The position numbers and the translations under genes are program-made. From NCBI GenBank assembly GCA_035480575.1, contig DATIHR010000006.1:1-64000 (forward strand): 64,000 nt of DNA, written 5' to 3'. The notes under the pieces are model-generated. The model was not told where the DNA came from. It searched no databases and was given only the letters and a program-made list of their open reading frames with translations. Origin of the DNA: PMNU01 sp035480575 (GTDB lineage: Bacteria; Patescibacteriota; Saccharimonadia; Saccharimonadales; UBA4665). This document shows positions 26,660-35,007 of this stretch, piece by piece; position 1 is the first letter of the stretch, and each line of letters starts with the position of its first letter.

Positions 26660-26773
26660 CAGTTTTCCACTCTGATACCACAGGTAGTAGGATTGTTGTG
26701 CAATGAAGCGCACAGATGAGTATTACTACGACGGGGCCGAGTAACAAACCGCCTATGCTTGTATACTAAAAGT

Positions 26774-26872
26774 ATGTCCAGAACCGTCACGGCTTTATTC
26801 GCAGCAGGGTGTTTCTGGGGGGAGCATGCCAGTGGCATGCGAGTACTTGCAATGAGTGGTTGCTATGCATAA
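26774..26872 (+). CDS. Small MsrA-like leader ORF
   Basis: 32 residues, MSRTVTALFAAGCFWGEHAS and onwards. Residues 6-16 (TALFAAGCFWG) are identical to residues 6-16 of the downstream MsrA, while all seven nucleotide differences in the shared segment are synonymous. TATACT at 26762-26767 ends 6 nt before its ATG, predicting a leaderless mRNA. Its TAA overlaps the msrA ATG by 8 nt, so translation may be coupled. The palindrome GCATGCC-AGT-GGCATGC (26824-26840) lies inside. It may be a decayed duplicate of the msrA 5' end or a functional leader peptide. Confidence 0.55.
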   Translation: MSRTVTALFAAGCFWGEHASGMRVLAMSGCYA

Positions 26873-27356
26873 GACCGACACGGCTTTGTTTGCTGCCGGA
26901 TGCTTTTGGGGTGTTCAGTATTACTTCGACCAAGTTCCAGGGGTTACGAAAACTACGGTGGGCTACACTGGCGGCGATAGCAAAAACCCCGACTACGACA
27001 AAGTGGCGACAGGAAAGACAGGGCATGCCGAGGCGGTGCTAGTAACGTTCGACCCGGCAATAGTAAGCTACGAAACGCTAGTAAAGCACTTCTTTCGCAT
27101 GCACGATCCGACCCAGTTTGAGCGCCAAGGCCCGGATATTGGCGACGAATATCGTTCGGCTATTTTTTATAGCTCTGAGGAGCAGCACAAAATAGCAGTG
27201 CAAGTGCGCAATCAAACGCAAAAACACCTGGGCATGCCTATTGTTACGGAAATAGCGTCCGCAGGGTCGTTTTATCCGGCCGAGAGCTTCCATCAGAAGT
27301 TTACCGAACGTACGGGCTTAGGTATGTGCCACATCTCTTATGCCCCTGTGGGCTAG
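26865..27356 (+). CDS. msrA: Peptide methionine sulfoxide reductase A
   Basis: 163 residues. It reduces the S-epimer of methionine sulfoxide in proteins. The catalytic Cys13 is in GCFWGVQ; most MsrA have Glu where Gln18 is found. GDEYRSAIFY, FHQKF and a C-terminal resolving Cys in GMCHISY are present. ATG 26865 is chosen over GTG 26856 because MHKTDTALFAAGCFWG is the usual family start and the ATG overlaps the leader ORF stop. It lies 19 nt upstream of the heliorhodopsin-like gene. Confidence 0.94.
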   Translation: MHKTDTALFAAGCFWGVQYYFDQVPGVTKTTVGYTGGDSKNPDYDKVATGKTGHAEAVLVTFDPAIVSYETLVKHFFRMHDPTQFERQGPDIGDEYRSAIFYSSEEQHKIAVQVRNQTQKHLGMPIVTEIASAGSFYPAESFHQKFTERTGLGMCHISYAPVG

Positions 27357-27363
27357 AGCATGG

Positions 27364-27369
27364 TATAGT
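27364..27369 (+). promoter_or_regulatory. -10 box of the heliorhodopsin-like gene
   Basis: TATAGT ends 6 nt before the ATG at 27376, predicting a leaderless transcript separate from msrA. Confidence 0.5.
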
Positions 27370-27375
27370 GTGTGC

Positions 27376-28335
27376 ATGGCTAAGAAAAAAGAAGAGACGA
27401 AGGCAAAAAAATCAAAATCGGCCCAAGGGGCTAAAACAAAAGCGGTAACGACGAATGCCAGCGCGGCAAAAACTGCCACTAAGGTATCGACCGACACAGA
27501 AAAGTCGGCAAAGCCAGTAGCGAGCACGACTGTACGAACCGTAAAAGCGGCTGCACCGAAGCCACAGGACACAAACGCCGTATTACAACGTTGGCATATG
27601 GTAGCTGGTGCATTCCTAGGCCTGCAGGGCTTACTGATTGCACTGTTAGGTAAAAGCGCTTCGGTACCTGTTGTTATGCACTATCCAGCGTTGGATACTC
27701 TTGCATCAGAGGCTAACAAGCACGATGTATACGGTGTTGCAGGCCGGCAACTGTTCGACATGCCTATAGCATACGTTGTATCTGCTGCGCTGCTGGCCGC
27801 CGCGGTTATCTATATTGCTGCTGCCACTAACTTTAGGGCACAGTTCGAAGCCAAAATGAACCGTGGCGTAAATGTTGTACGGTGGCTCGTGTACGCTATT
27901 GGCGGCGCAGTATTACTCGACGCCGTGTATTTGCTGAGCGGCATAAATGATTTTCTGGCGCTCAAGCTGCTGGCGGGTGTATTTGTTGGGGCTTGCGCTG
28001 CTGGTTTGGCAGTTGATTTGCTTGGGGCAGAACGCCGTGGACTAGGCAGGCTCTTAAAGCTTATGGCGCTTGTTGGTGGTTTACTACCTTGGGTAGCGCT
28101 AATCGGTGGACTCGTGGCAACCTTGTTGTACGATGGCAACCTGCCGGGCTACATGTACGGCGTATACGCAAGTGGTTTCATCTTGTCGGTCGCTATTGGA
28201 CTGGCACTACTATTCCGCTGGCGCCAGCGTGGCCGTTTTGCTAGTACTCTGTATAGCGAAAAAATGTTCTTGCTTTTGGGGCTAGCGACCGGCAGCGTGC
28301 TGGCCTGGCAGATTTTTGCCGGGGCACTCCTATAG
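27376..28335 (+). CDS. Heliorhodopsin-family membrane protein lacking the retinal lysine
   Basis: 319 residues with a Lys/Ala/Thr-rich N-terminal tail (1-65) and seven hydrophobic helices. The best match from memory is heliorhodopsin 48C12: the last helix reads LATGSVLAWQIFAGALL against LVAKSALAWQIFSGTLI, helix 5 contains GGLLPWVALI, and helix 6 starts GYMYGVYASGF. The Schiff-base Lys is Gly306 here. The counterion Glu107 in RWVEY corresponds to Val172 in RWLVY, and the helix 1 and helix 2 His correspond to Leu81 and Ile145. The fold is therefore retained but retinal binding is very unlikely. Neighbours are msrA upstream and a HAD phosphatase downstream. The N-terminal tail is long for the family. 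Confidence 0.8.
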   Translation: MAKKKEETKAKKSKSAQGAKTKAVTTNASAAKTATKVSTDTEKSAKPVASTTVRTVKAAAPKPQDTNAVLQRWHMVAGAFLGLQGLLIALLGKSASVPVVMHYPALDTLASEANKHDVYGVAGRQLFDMPIAYVVSAALLAAAVIYIAAATNFRAQFEAKMNRGVNVVRWLVYAIGGAVLLDAVYLLSGINDFLALKLLAGVFVGACAAGLAVDLLGAERRGLGRLLKLMALVGGLLPWVALIGGLVATLLYDGNLPGYMYGVYASGFILSVAIGLALLFRWRQRGRFASTLYSEKMFLLLGLATGSVLAWQIFAGALL

Positions 28336-28338
28336 TAC

Positions 28339-28983
28339 ATGGCTCAGAAAACACTCATATTCGATTTCGACGGAACGCTCGCCGATACGTTTCCGCTGGT
28401 GGTCGAGGTATCGTACCAACTTTCGGGGGCTAAGCGATTAAAAAAAACCGAGATAGATAAGCTACGTTCGCTGCCACTGTTACAGGCGGTGCGCAAACTA
28501 GGTATATCGCGGTGGCATATTCCACGACTTATTCTTAAGACGCGACCCAGCATGTATCCGCACATGTCAGGGGTGTCGCCATTTCCAGGCATAGAAGATA
28601 TGCTACGTCAGTTATACAACGATGGTCATCGGCTTTTTGTGCTTAGCTCAAACCGGCGCGGCAACGTGTGGGCTTTTTTGCGGGCACAAAAAATGGACCA
28701 TTATTTTACCGATGTGGTGAGCGTATTCTATGGCAATTCGTTTTATAAAGTGTATGGCATGCATAAGGTGTTAAAACGCTGGCGTTTGAAACGCGAAGAT
28801 ACGTACTATATTGGTAACGAAACGCTCGACATGCATGCTGCCCATCGGGCTGGAGTAAAGGCGGTTGCTGTTACCTGGAGTGGCCATACAGCTGCTGATT
28901 TTGCGGAATATAAGCCTATGGCTGTGGTGGCTACACCCTCCGAACTCGTGGACTTGTTCCGCAGCATCGAAACGATACAATAG
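28339..28983 (+). CDS. HAD-superfamily hydrolase (phosphoglycolate phosphatase-like)
   Basis: 214 residues. HAD motif I is DFDGTLAD with both Asp, motif II is the Ser/Ser-Asn of LFVLSSNRRG, a Lys lies in the KVYGMHKVLKRW segment, and motif IV is in YIGNETLDMHAAHRAG, where Glu-Thr-Leu-Asp replaces the more usual Asp-Thr-x-x-Asp. A helical cap lies at about 17-85. It begins 3 nt after the heliorhodopsin-like stop and probably shares its transcript. The substrate is unknown. Confidence 0.9.
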   Translation: MAQKTLIFDFDGTLADTFPLVVEVSYQLSGAKRLKKTEIDKLRSLPLLQAVRKLGISRWHIPRLILKTRPSMYPHMSGVSPFPGIEDMLRQLYNDGHRLFVLSSNRRGNVWAFLRAQKMDHYFTDVVSVFYGNSFYKVYGMHKVLKRWRLKREDTYYIGNETLDMHAAHRAGVKAVAVTWSGHTAADFAEYKPMAVVATPSELVDLFRSIETIQ

Positions 28984-28989
28984 AGACAC

Positions 28990-29781
28990 ATGTATTATCA
29001 GAGGGAACGGAGCCAGCCGTATAAGCCTGGCCAGGCGGCGTCGTACAAGGTAAGCCGCAGTAAAATAGAGCTATTTAAGCAATGCCCACGCTGTTTTTGG
29101 CTTGACGTGCGCCTAAAAATTAAACGCCCCGAAGGCCCGCCGTTTAATATCAATAAAGCCATAGACGAATTATTCAAGAAAGAGTTCGATACATACCGCG
29201 CACAGGCAATCCCACACCCCTTAATGGTTGAATACGAGATAGACGCGGTGCCCTTTACGCACGAGAAGCTAAACGATTGGCGCGAAACGTTTGTGGGCGT
29301 GCAGGCGCTCCATATACCCACAAACCTTATGGTGTTCGGTGCCGTTGATGACGTCTGGATCGATACCGACGGCAAACTCATTGTTGTTGACTACAAGGCA
29401 ACTGCTAAAGACCGCGAAGTAAGCATAAGCTCAGCATGGCAAATAAGCTACAAGCGACAAATGGAAGTGTATCAGTGGCTACTGCGCCAGAACGGTTTTA
29501 CGGTTAACGAAACGGGCTATTTTGTATATACGAATGGCCGGATGGACCTTGACGGCTTTAATAACCGCGTCGAATTTAAGACTAAAGTTATTCCGTATAC
29601 CGGCAGTGACGCCTGGATAGAGCCCACGCTTGTTTCAATGAAGCAATGCATGGAAGGTGATATGCCCGCCATGGGTGTAAGCGCCATGGGCGGCGACTGC
29701 GAATTTTGTACCTATGCTAAGGCGCGTACCGAATTAACCATTAAAGCATTGCAAGGGCGGGGGCGTAGTAGTACAAATTAA
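28990..29781 (+). CDS. PD-(D/E)XK nuclease with paired-cysteine (Fe-S-like) motifs
   Basis: 263 residues. RecB/Cas4-like nuclease core: GAVDDVW, then KLIVVDYKAT (the D...DxK catalytic signature), then QMEVYQWLL (QxxxY). Cys pairs near the N-terminus (FKQCPRCFW) and C-terminus (DCEFCTYAK) suggest an Fe-S cluster clasping the fold, as in AddB and Cas4 relatives. TACAAT at 28976-28981 ends 8 nt before the ATG, so the mRNA is probably leaderless. No CRISPR array is nearby, so a DNA-repair role is more likely than spacer acquisition. Confidence 0.88.
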   Translation: MYYQRERSQPYKPGQAASYKVSRSKIELFKQCPRCFWLDVRLKIKRPEGPPFNINKAIDELFKKEFDTYRAQAIPHPLMVEYEIDAVPFTHEKLNDWRETFVGVQALHIPTNLMVFGAVDDVWIDTDGKLIVVDYKATAKDREVSISSAWQISYKRQMEVYQWLLRQNGFTVNETGYFVYTNGRMDLDGFNNRVEFKTKVIPYTGSDAWIEPTLVSMKQCMEGDMPAMGVSAMGGDCEFCTYAKARTELTIKALQGRGRSSTN

Positions 29782-29784
29782 ACT

Positions 29785-29901
29785 ATGAGTATCAATAAAA
29801 ATAACAACGAGTCCGGCGTTGTCGGGCTGGTTCTTCTTGGGCTTATCGTTATAGGCTTGGCTGTAGCCGCCTTTATGTTTGTAGTACGGGCGCAGCGTTA
29901 A
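29785..29901 (+). CDS. Small single-helix membrane protein
   Basis: 38 residues: a polar Asn-rich start (MSINKNNNESG), one hydrophobic helix (about 12-34) and a short basic end. TACAAA at 29772-29777 ends 7 nt before the ATG. It fills the gap between the nuclease gene and serS. Its function is unknown. Confidence 0.6.
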   Translation: MSINKNNNESGVVGLVLLGLIVIGLAVAAFMFVVRAQR

Positions 29902-29967
29902 CACAACCTCGCTTGGTCTAGGACTCCGTAACCGGCGTTCAATTTGTTATACTAAAGATAACGAGAC

Positions 29968-31266
29968 ATGATAGATATTCAATTTATTCGCGATCATAAA
30001 GACCTGGTTGCCGAGAAAAGCCGGCAAAAGGGCTATGCCATTAACGTAGATGAATTATTAGGCGTAGACGAAGAACGGCGTGCGCTCCTAACGGCAACAG
30101 AGGCGCTCCGCGCGCGCCGCAACGAAAACGCCGACAAAATGAAGGGCGGCAAGCCGAGCCCCGACCTTATCGATGAAGGTAAGCGCATTAAAACCGAGCT
30201 AGCCGAAGCCGACGCTAAGCTAGAGGTAATAGATAAGCGCTATCAAGAGCTGCTCCGTGCAGTGCCGAACATGCCACTCGACTATGTGCCGGTGGGCAGC
30301 ACCGAGGACGAGAATGTTGTTGCTAAAACCGTTGGCGAGCAACCGCACTTTGACTTTACGCCTAAGCACGATTACCAGCTAGGCGAGGCGCACGACCTGC
30401 TCGACAAAGAGCGTGCTGCCAAAATTGCTGGCAGCCGGTTTGTGTATCTAAAGGGCGGGCTGGTACGGCTGCAGCTAGCACTTATGCAATTCGTTATGCA
30501 GACCTTGGGCGACGAGACGGTTATTAAAAAGCTCGTAGAAGAGAACAGCCTACATATAAGTACCAAACCATTTACGCCGGTTATTCCGCCGGCAGTACTG
30601 CGTACTGAGCCATACGTCGCGAGCGCCCGTTTGAACGCAGAAGAAGTAACCTACAAAATCGAGCAAGACGATCTATGGCTTAATGCCAGTGCCGAGCACA
30701 CCCTATGTACGATGTACTGGAACGAAATATTGCCCGAAAACATGTTCCCGATTCGCTACCTGGGCTACAGTACATCGTTTAGGCGCGAAGCCGGTACGTA
30801 TGGCAAGGACGAAGAAGGCATCTTTAGAATGCACCAGTTCGACAAAATGGAGCTCGAGACATTTGCCTCCCCCGAAACTGGCTTGCAAGAGCATAAACTG
30901 CATATTGCTATTCAGGAATATCTTATGCAGCAGCTAGGGTTGCCGTATCAGGTACTCGAAAAATGCACTGCAGATATTGGCAAGCCTAATGCTGCCGGCG
31001 TAGATATCAACTGTTGGTTCCCAGGGCAGGGTAGATATCGCGAGACGCACACTGCCGACTACATGACCGATTACCAGACGCGCGATCTAAAAATCCGCAT
31101 CCGCCGCAAGGATGGTAAAGTACAACTTGCGCATACTGCGGATGCAACGGGTTTTGCCATGTCCCGTACCCTAAAGGCACTTATGGAGAATAACCAAACC
31201 GCTGATGGTCGTATTACAATACCGGAAGTGCTCCGGCCCTACATGGGCGGCCTGGCAGATATCTAA
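29968..31266 (+). CDS. serS: Seryl-tRNA synthetase
   Basis: 432 residues. The N-terminal antiparallel coiled-coil arm (about 30-100) binds the long variable arm of tRNA-Ser. Class II motifs include the Arg in SFRREAGTYGKDEEGIFR, FDKMELETFASPE, and a C-terminal RTLKALMENNQTADG with the ATP-binding Arg. TATACT at 29948-29953 lies 14 nt before the ATG. It is followed after 26 nt by hpf. Confidence 0.96.
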   Translation: MIDIQFIRDHKDLVAEKSRQKGYAINVDELLGVDEERRALLTATEALRARRNENADKMKGGKPSPDLIDEGKRIKTELAEADAKLEVIDKRYQELLRAVPNMPLDYVPVGSTEDENVVAKTVGEQPHFDFTPKHDYQLGEAHDLLDKERAAKIAGSRFVYLKGGLVRLQLALMQFVMQTLGDETVIKKLVEENSLHISTKPFTPVIPPAVLRTEPYVASARLNAEEVTYKIEQDDLWLNASAEHTLCTMYWNEILPENMFPIRYLGYSTSFRREAGTYGKDEEGIFRMHQFDKMELETFASPETGLQEHKLHIAIQEYLMQQLGLPYQVLEKCTADIGKPNAAGVDINCWFPGQGRYRETHTADYMTDYQTRDLKIRIRRKDGKVQLAHTADATGFAMSRTLKALMENNQTADGRITIPEVLRPYMGGLADI

Positions 31267-31292
31267 CGTTCGCTAATACAGGGAGGGTGTAG

Positions 31293-31655
31293 ATGGTACA
31301 AAAACTTGAAATAGACGGCGTGCACATGGACGTCGGCAAGGATATTAAGCGGTACGTCCATAAGAAAATCGGTCGGCTCGACAAATATATTCCTCGGGCA
31401 GTCCGTGGCTCGGCGCACCTGGAAGTTAAGCTAAAAGAGGGCAAGGCTAAAACCAAACAAACGCGCACCTGCGAAGTTATTCTGCATCTTCCGCACGACA
31501 CCATAACAATTAGTGAAACGACCATCAACATGTTTGCCGCGGTTGATATCGTTGAAGAAAAATTAAAAAATCAGCTACATCGCTACAAGCAGTTGCACGC
31601 TAATCCTGCCTTGCACCGCCGTTTACTGGCCAAACTCAAACGGCAGCCGGCTTAG
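31293..31655 (+). CDS. hpf: Ribosome hibernation factor, short HPF/RaiA type
   Basis: 120 residues. The beta-alpha-beta-beta-beta-alpha fold is recognisable: IDGVHMDVGKDIKRYVHKKI, LEVKLKEGKAK, CEVILHLPHDTITISET, and DIVEEKLKNQLHRYK. It binds the 30S decoding centre to idle ribosomes. It lacks the C-terminal dimerisation domain of long HPF. The Shine-Dalgarno AGGGAGG is close upstream. It overlaps the convergent unknown gene by 4 nt. Confidence 0.9.
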   Translation: MVQKLEIDGVHMDVGKDIKRYVHKKIGRLDKYIPRAVRGSAHLEVKLKEGKAKTKQTRTCEVILHLPHDTITISETTINMFAAVDIVEEKLKNQLHRYKQLHANPALHRRLLAKLKRQPA

Positions 31656-32272
31656 TCCCGTAGCTGGATGTTTCGTAGCGTAAGGGTGGCGAGTTTCATA
31701 AGTTGCCTGGATTCCCTAGCCGAGACCGGCGGCATGGGCGTGCCGCGGCTGCCAGGGTGTCCTTTTGGAATGGTTACGCGTGTGCGCCGGCCGTCGGCGC
31801 GTTCGTCTGCCTCCATCCTTTGCAATGTTTGCTCGCCAGAGCCGGCTAGTGCTACGGGAGTATGACGCCTGGCGCCCGTAAGCACGGAAGTAATACTAAA
31901 CTGTGCATCTTTTGAGTAATACATGCTGTACCTGAGGCTCCATTCTATATGGTCGTATGGGGGCATGTCGGCGGGCGGTTCGCGGCCGTCTGGAGGTGCA
32001 AAGCGAATAAATGCTGCACTGCAAAGATTGGGAAAATTACTGGCATAAGGGTCTTTTTTATCTAGTATGTTCAGGTAAAAGATAGGAAGGTGGTCATGTA
32101 TTACGGGAAAACGACTTTTAGTAATAGGGGGCAAGGCGTCGACACTCATAATACCCTGAGAAGCAGTGATAGCATTGTTTTTTGGGCACATATCGGTTTC
32201 AATTGCCAGGGCGCTCAGGCTGTAGTGCAGACTGCGGAGTTCGGGCTGTGACGGGGGTGTGTACTCGCTCAT
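31652..32272 (-). CDS. Hypothetical protein
   Basis: 206 residues, soluble, with no recognised domain. A Pro-rich start (MSEYTPPSQPEL) and a basic C-terminal part (RRTRVTIPKGHPGSRGTP) are visible. GATAAT (32289-32284) ends 11 nt before the ATG. It lies between hpf and secA on the opposite strand. Codon use resembles its neighbours, so it is probably real but lineage-specific. Confidence 0.62.
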   Translation of the reverse strand: MSEYTPPSQPELRSLHYSLSALAIETDMCPKNNAITASQGIMSVDALPPITKSRFPVIHDHLPIFYLNILDKKDPYASNFPNLCSAAFIRFAPPDGREPPADMPPYDHIEWSLRYSMYYSKDAQFSITSVLTGARRHTPVALAGSGEQTLQRMEADERADGRRTRVTIPKGHPGSRGTPMPPVSARESRQLMKLATLTLRNIQLRD

Positions 32273-32360
32273 AGTATATGCAAATTATCTCGCTTTATCT
32301 GATACAACACGTTATAATAAAACATAAAGCCGCAAACTACGAAAGAGGGAGTGTTTTTAC

Positions 32361-34991
32361 ATGATCATGAATAGTCTGTTTAAAAAATTGCTGGGCGACC
32401 CCCAAGCGCGTACCATTAAACGCCTGAAACGGCGGGTGCGGGAGGTTAACGCGCTCGAGGACAAGTACAAAAAAATGTCCGACGCCAAGCTAAAAGAACA
32501 GACAGATGCATTAAAAAAACGCCTCAAAAAAGAAACGCTCGACAAGCTATTGCCCGATGCGTTTGCGCTTATGCGCGAGGCCTCCAGCCGGACCTTGGGC
32601 CTACGGCACTTCGACGTCCAGCTGATTGGCGGCATGGTACTGCACGAAGGCAACGTATCCGAGATGAAAACTGGTGAGGGTAAGACGCTTGTCGCAACAC
32701 TACCGATCTTTTTAAATGCCTTAACCGAAAAGGGCGCGCATGTAGTAACTGTCAACGAATACCTTGCCCAGCGCGACGCCGGGTGGATGGGGCAGTTGTA
32801 TACCTTTTTGGGTATGAGCGTAGGGGTTATCGTTGCCGACCATTCTTACTTATATGACCCAACCTTTACGAATACCGAGCACGAGGACGAGCGTTTTAGG
32901 CACCTCAAGCCGGCAACTCGCCGCGAAGCCTACGCCGCCGACATTACCTATGGCACCAACAACGAATTTGGATTTGATTACTTGCGCGACAACATGGTTC
33001 GCGAGGTCGACCAACTACGCCAACGCGAACTGCACTACGCTATCGTGGACGAAGCCGACTCGATTTTAATTGACGAAGCCCGTACGCCGCTAATTATCTC
33101 GGCCCCAAGTGTTACAAGCGGTAACGCCTATGCGCAGTTTGCGAAAGTCGCCCGCCAACTAGAGAAGGAAAAACACTACGAAGTAGACGAAAAACGCAAA
33201 ACAGTCATCCTGACCGACGACGGCACCGACAAAGTCGAGAAGATTTTAGGCATTAGTAACTTATATGCAACCGAGAACATCCGTACTATTTACCACCTAG
33301 AGCAAGCCATGCGCGCCCAGGCACTCTTTAAGCGCGATAAAGACTACGTGGTAACTAACGACGGCGAAATCGTCATTGTCGACGAATTTACCGGACGACT
33401 ACTAAAGGGTCGGCGCTACAACGAAGGCTTGCACCAGGCAATCGAAGCTAAAGAAGGCGTAGAAGTGCAGCAAGAGAGCATGACGCTCGCGACCATTAGC
33501 TTCCAAAACTACTTTAGGCTGTACGAAAAACTAGCCGGCATGACCGGTACCGCCCTGACCGAAGCCGAAGAATTCCATCAAATTTACAAGCTCGACGTTG
33601 TAGAGGTGCCGCCGAACCGTAAGCTTACGCGCGAAGACCGCACCGATCGTATTTATAAAAACGAAGCGGGTAAGTTTAAGGCAATCGTGAACGAAGTAAA
33701 AATGCTCCACACCAAGGGCCAGCCAGTACTGCTGGGTACGGTATCTATAGAAAAAAACGAGGTTTTGAGCAACATGCTCTCCAAAGCCGGCATTCCACAC
33801 GAGCTATTAAACGCTAAAAACAACGAGAAAGAAGCTGCTATTGTCGCCCGTGCCGGCCAAAAGGGCGCGGTAACCTTGGCTACAAACATCGCCGGCCGTG
33901 GTACCGACATTATCTTGGGCGAAGGCGTTAAAGAGCTGGGCGGATTGTTTGTGCTCGGGTCGGAGCGGCATGAATCGCGCCGTATTGATAACCAGCTTCG
34001 TGGTCGTGCCGGGCGCCAGGGCGACCCAGGTATTACGCAGTTCTTTGTAAGCACCGAAGACGACCTCATGCGCATATTCGGTGGCGAGCGCATCGCCAGC
34101 CTTATGGAGCGCCTAAAGGTAGATGATGAAACACCCATAGAAAACCGTATGATTAGTCGAAGCCTCGAGAACGCCCAAAAGAAGGTAGAGGGTTTCCACT
34201 TTGACCAACGTAAGCATGTGGTGCAATACGACGATGTCATGAACCGCCACCGTAAAGCGGTGTACGCGATGCGCAAAGAGATATTGAACAGCGGCGATAT
34301 TAGCAAGCGGGTCAAGATATTCATCAACGAGGAAGCCAAGGCATTGACCGATTCGCCCGACCTTATGAGTGACCAGTTCGAAGTATTCGTGCGTGACGTC
34401 TTTCCGCTCGATGACCCAGCGCTTGACCGGCTGTTCGATACACCAGCCGACAAGTTTGGCGATACGCTTGTAAAACAGGCCGACGAAATGTACGAAGCCC
34501 GCGAGACGGCTTTTACAAAAGAGATCATGCGTAAAGTCGAGCGCGATATTTACCTGCAAATTTTGGATAACTTGTGGATGCAGCACCTAGAGAATATGGA
34601 CCACTTGCGCGAAGGTATTCACTGGATGAGTGTTGGACAGCGCGATCCGTTGGTTGAATATCGTCGCCAAAGTCAGCGTTTGTTCGACGAGATGCAGCTG
34701 GTGCTGCGCCGCGATGTCGTACGTACTATTTTCCATGCCCAGCCCATTTCGTTCGAGGAGCTCGACCGCGCTGCCGAAACCGAACTGACACTGGCTGCCC
34801 GACAATCCATAAGCAATGCCGACCGCATTATGGCCGAGGGTGCTGATTTTGACGAAAAAGATTTCCGTTCTTCCCACGCTGGCGGCAGTACGAGCGGACC
34901 GCAAGCGCCGGTTAAGAAGCCAACCGATGTACGCAAGAAAGCCCGCAAGGCCGAGCGCAAACGTAAGGCCCAAGGGCGTAAGCGCAAATAG
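32361..34991 (+). CDS. secA: Preprotein translocase ATPase SecA
   Basis: 876 residues, full length. It drives Sec export. Walker A is MKTGEGKT, the DEAD-like box is IVDEADSILIDEA, the preprotein-binding domain follows, and the second RecA-like domain has TNIAGRGTDI and LRGRAGRQGDPG. The C-terminus ends in a Lys/Arg-rich tail (KARKAERKRKAQGRKRK) without the Cys-rich zinc motif that binds SecB. TATAAT at 32313-32318 and AGAGGG upstream support ATG 32361. The M16 peptidase gene follows after 16 nt. Confidence 0.97.
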   Translation: MIMNSLFKKLLGDPQARTIKRLKRRVREVNALEDKYKKMSDAKLKEQTDALKKRLKKETLDKLLPDAFALMREASSRTLGLRHFDVQLIGGMVLHEGNVSEMKTGEGKTLVATLPIFLNALTEKGAHVVTVNEYLAQRDAGWMGQLYTFLGMSVGVIVADHSYLYDPTFTNTEHEDERFRHLKPATRREAYAADITYGTNNEFGFDYLRDNMVREVDQLRQRELHYAIVDEADSILIDEARTPLIISAPSVTSGNAYAQFAKVARQLEKEKHYEVDEKRKTVILTDDGTDKVEKILGISNLYATENIRTIYHLEQAMRAQALFKRDKDYVVTNDGEIVIVDEFTGRLLKGRRYNEGLHQAIEAKEGVEVQQESMTLATISFQNYFRLYEKLAGMTGTALTEAEEFHQIYKLDVVEVPPNRKLTREDRTDRIYKNEAGKFKAIVNEVKMLHTKGQPVLLGTVSIEKNEVLSNMLSKAGIPHELLNAKNNEKEAAIVARAGQKGAVTLATNIAGRGTDIILGEGVKELGGLFVLGSERHESRRIDNQLRGRAGRQGDPGITQFFVSTEDDLMRIFGGERIASLMERLKVDDETPIENRMISRSLENAQKKVEGFHFDQRKHVVQYDDVMNRHRKAVYAMRKEILNSGDISKRVKIFINEEAKALTDSPDLMSDQFEVFVRDVFPLDDPALDRLFDTPADKFGDTLVKQADEMYEARETAFTKEIMRKVERDIYLQILDNLWMQHLENMDHLREGIHWMSVGQRDPLVEYRRQSQRLFDEMQLVLRRDVVRTIFHAQPISFEELDRAAETELTLAARQSISNADRIMAEGADFDEKDFRSSHAGGSTSGPQAPVKKPTDVRKKARKAERKRKAQGRKRK

Positions 34992-35007
34992 GGCTTGGGG
35001 TGGTATT

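Noticed and set aside
26624..26713. 30-residue extension of the TrmB-like regulator
   Set aside because: It would be encoded across the palindromic operator and -10 box; Cys-rich and unlike the family's start.
28990..29781. Cas4 of a CRISPR system
   Set aside because: No repeat array or other cas gene in the window; only the PD-(D/E)XK and Cys motifs are shared.
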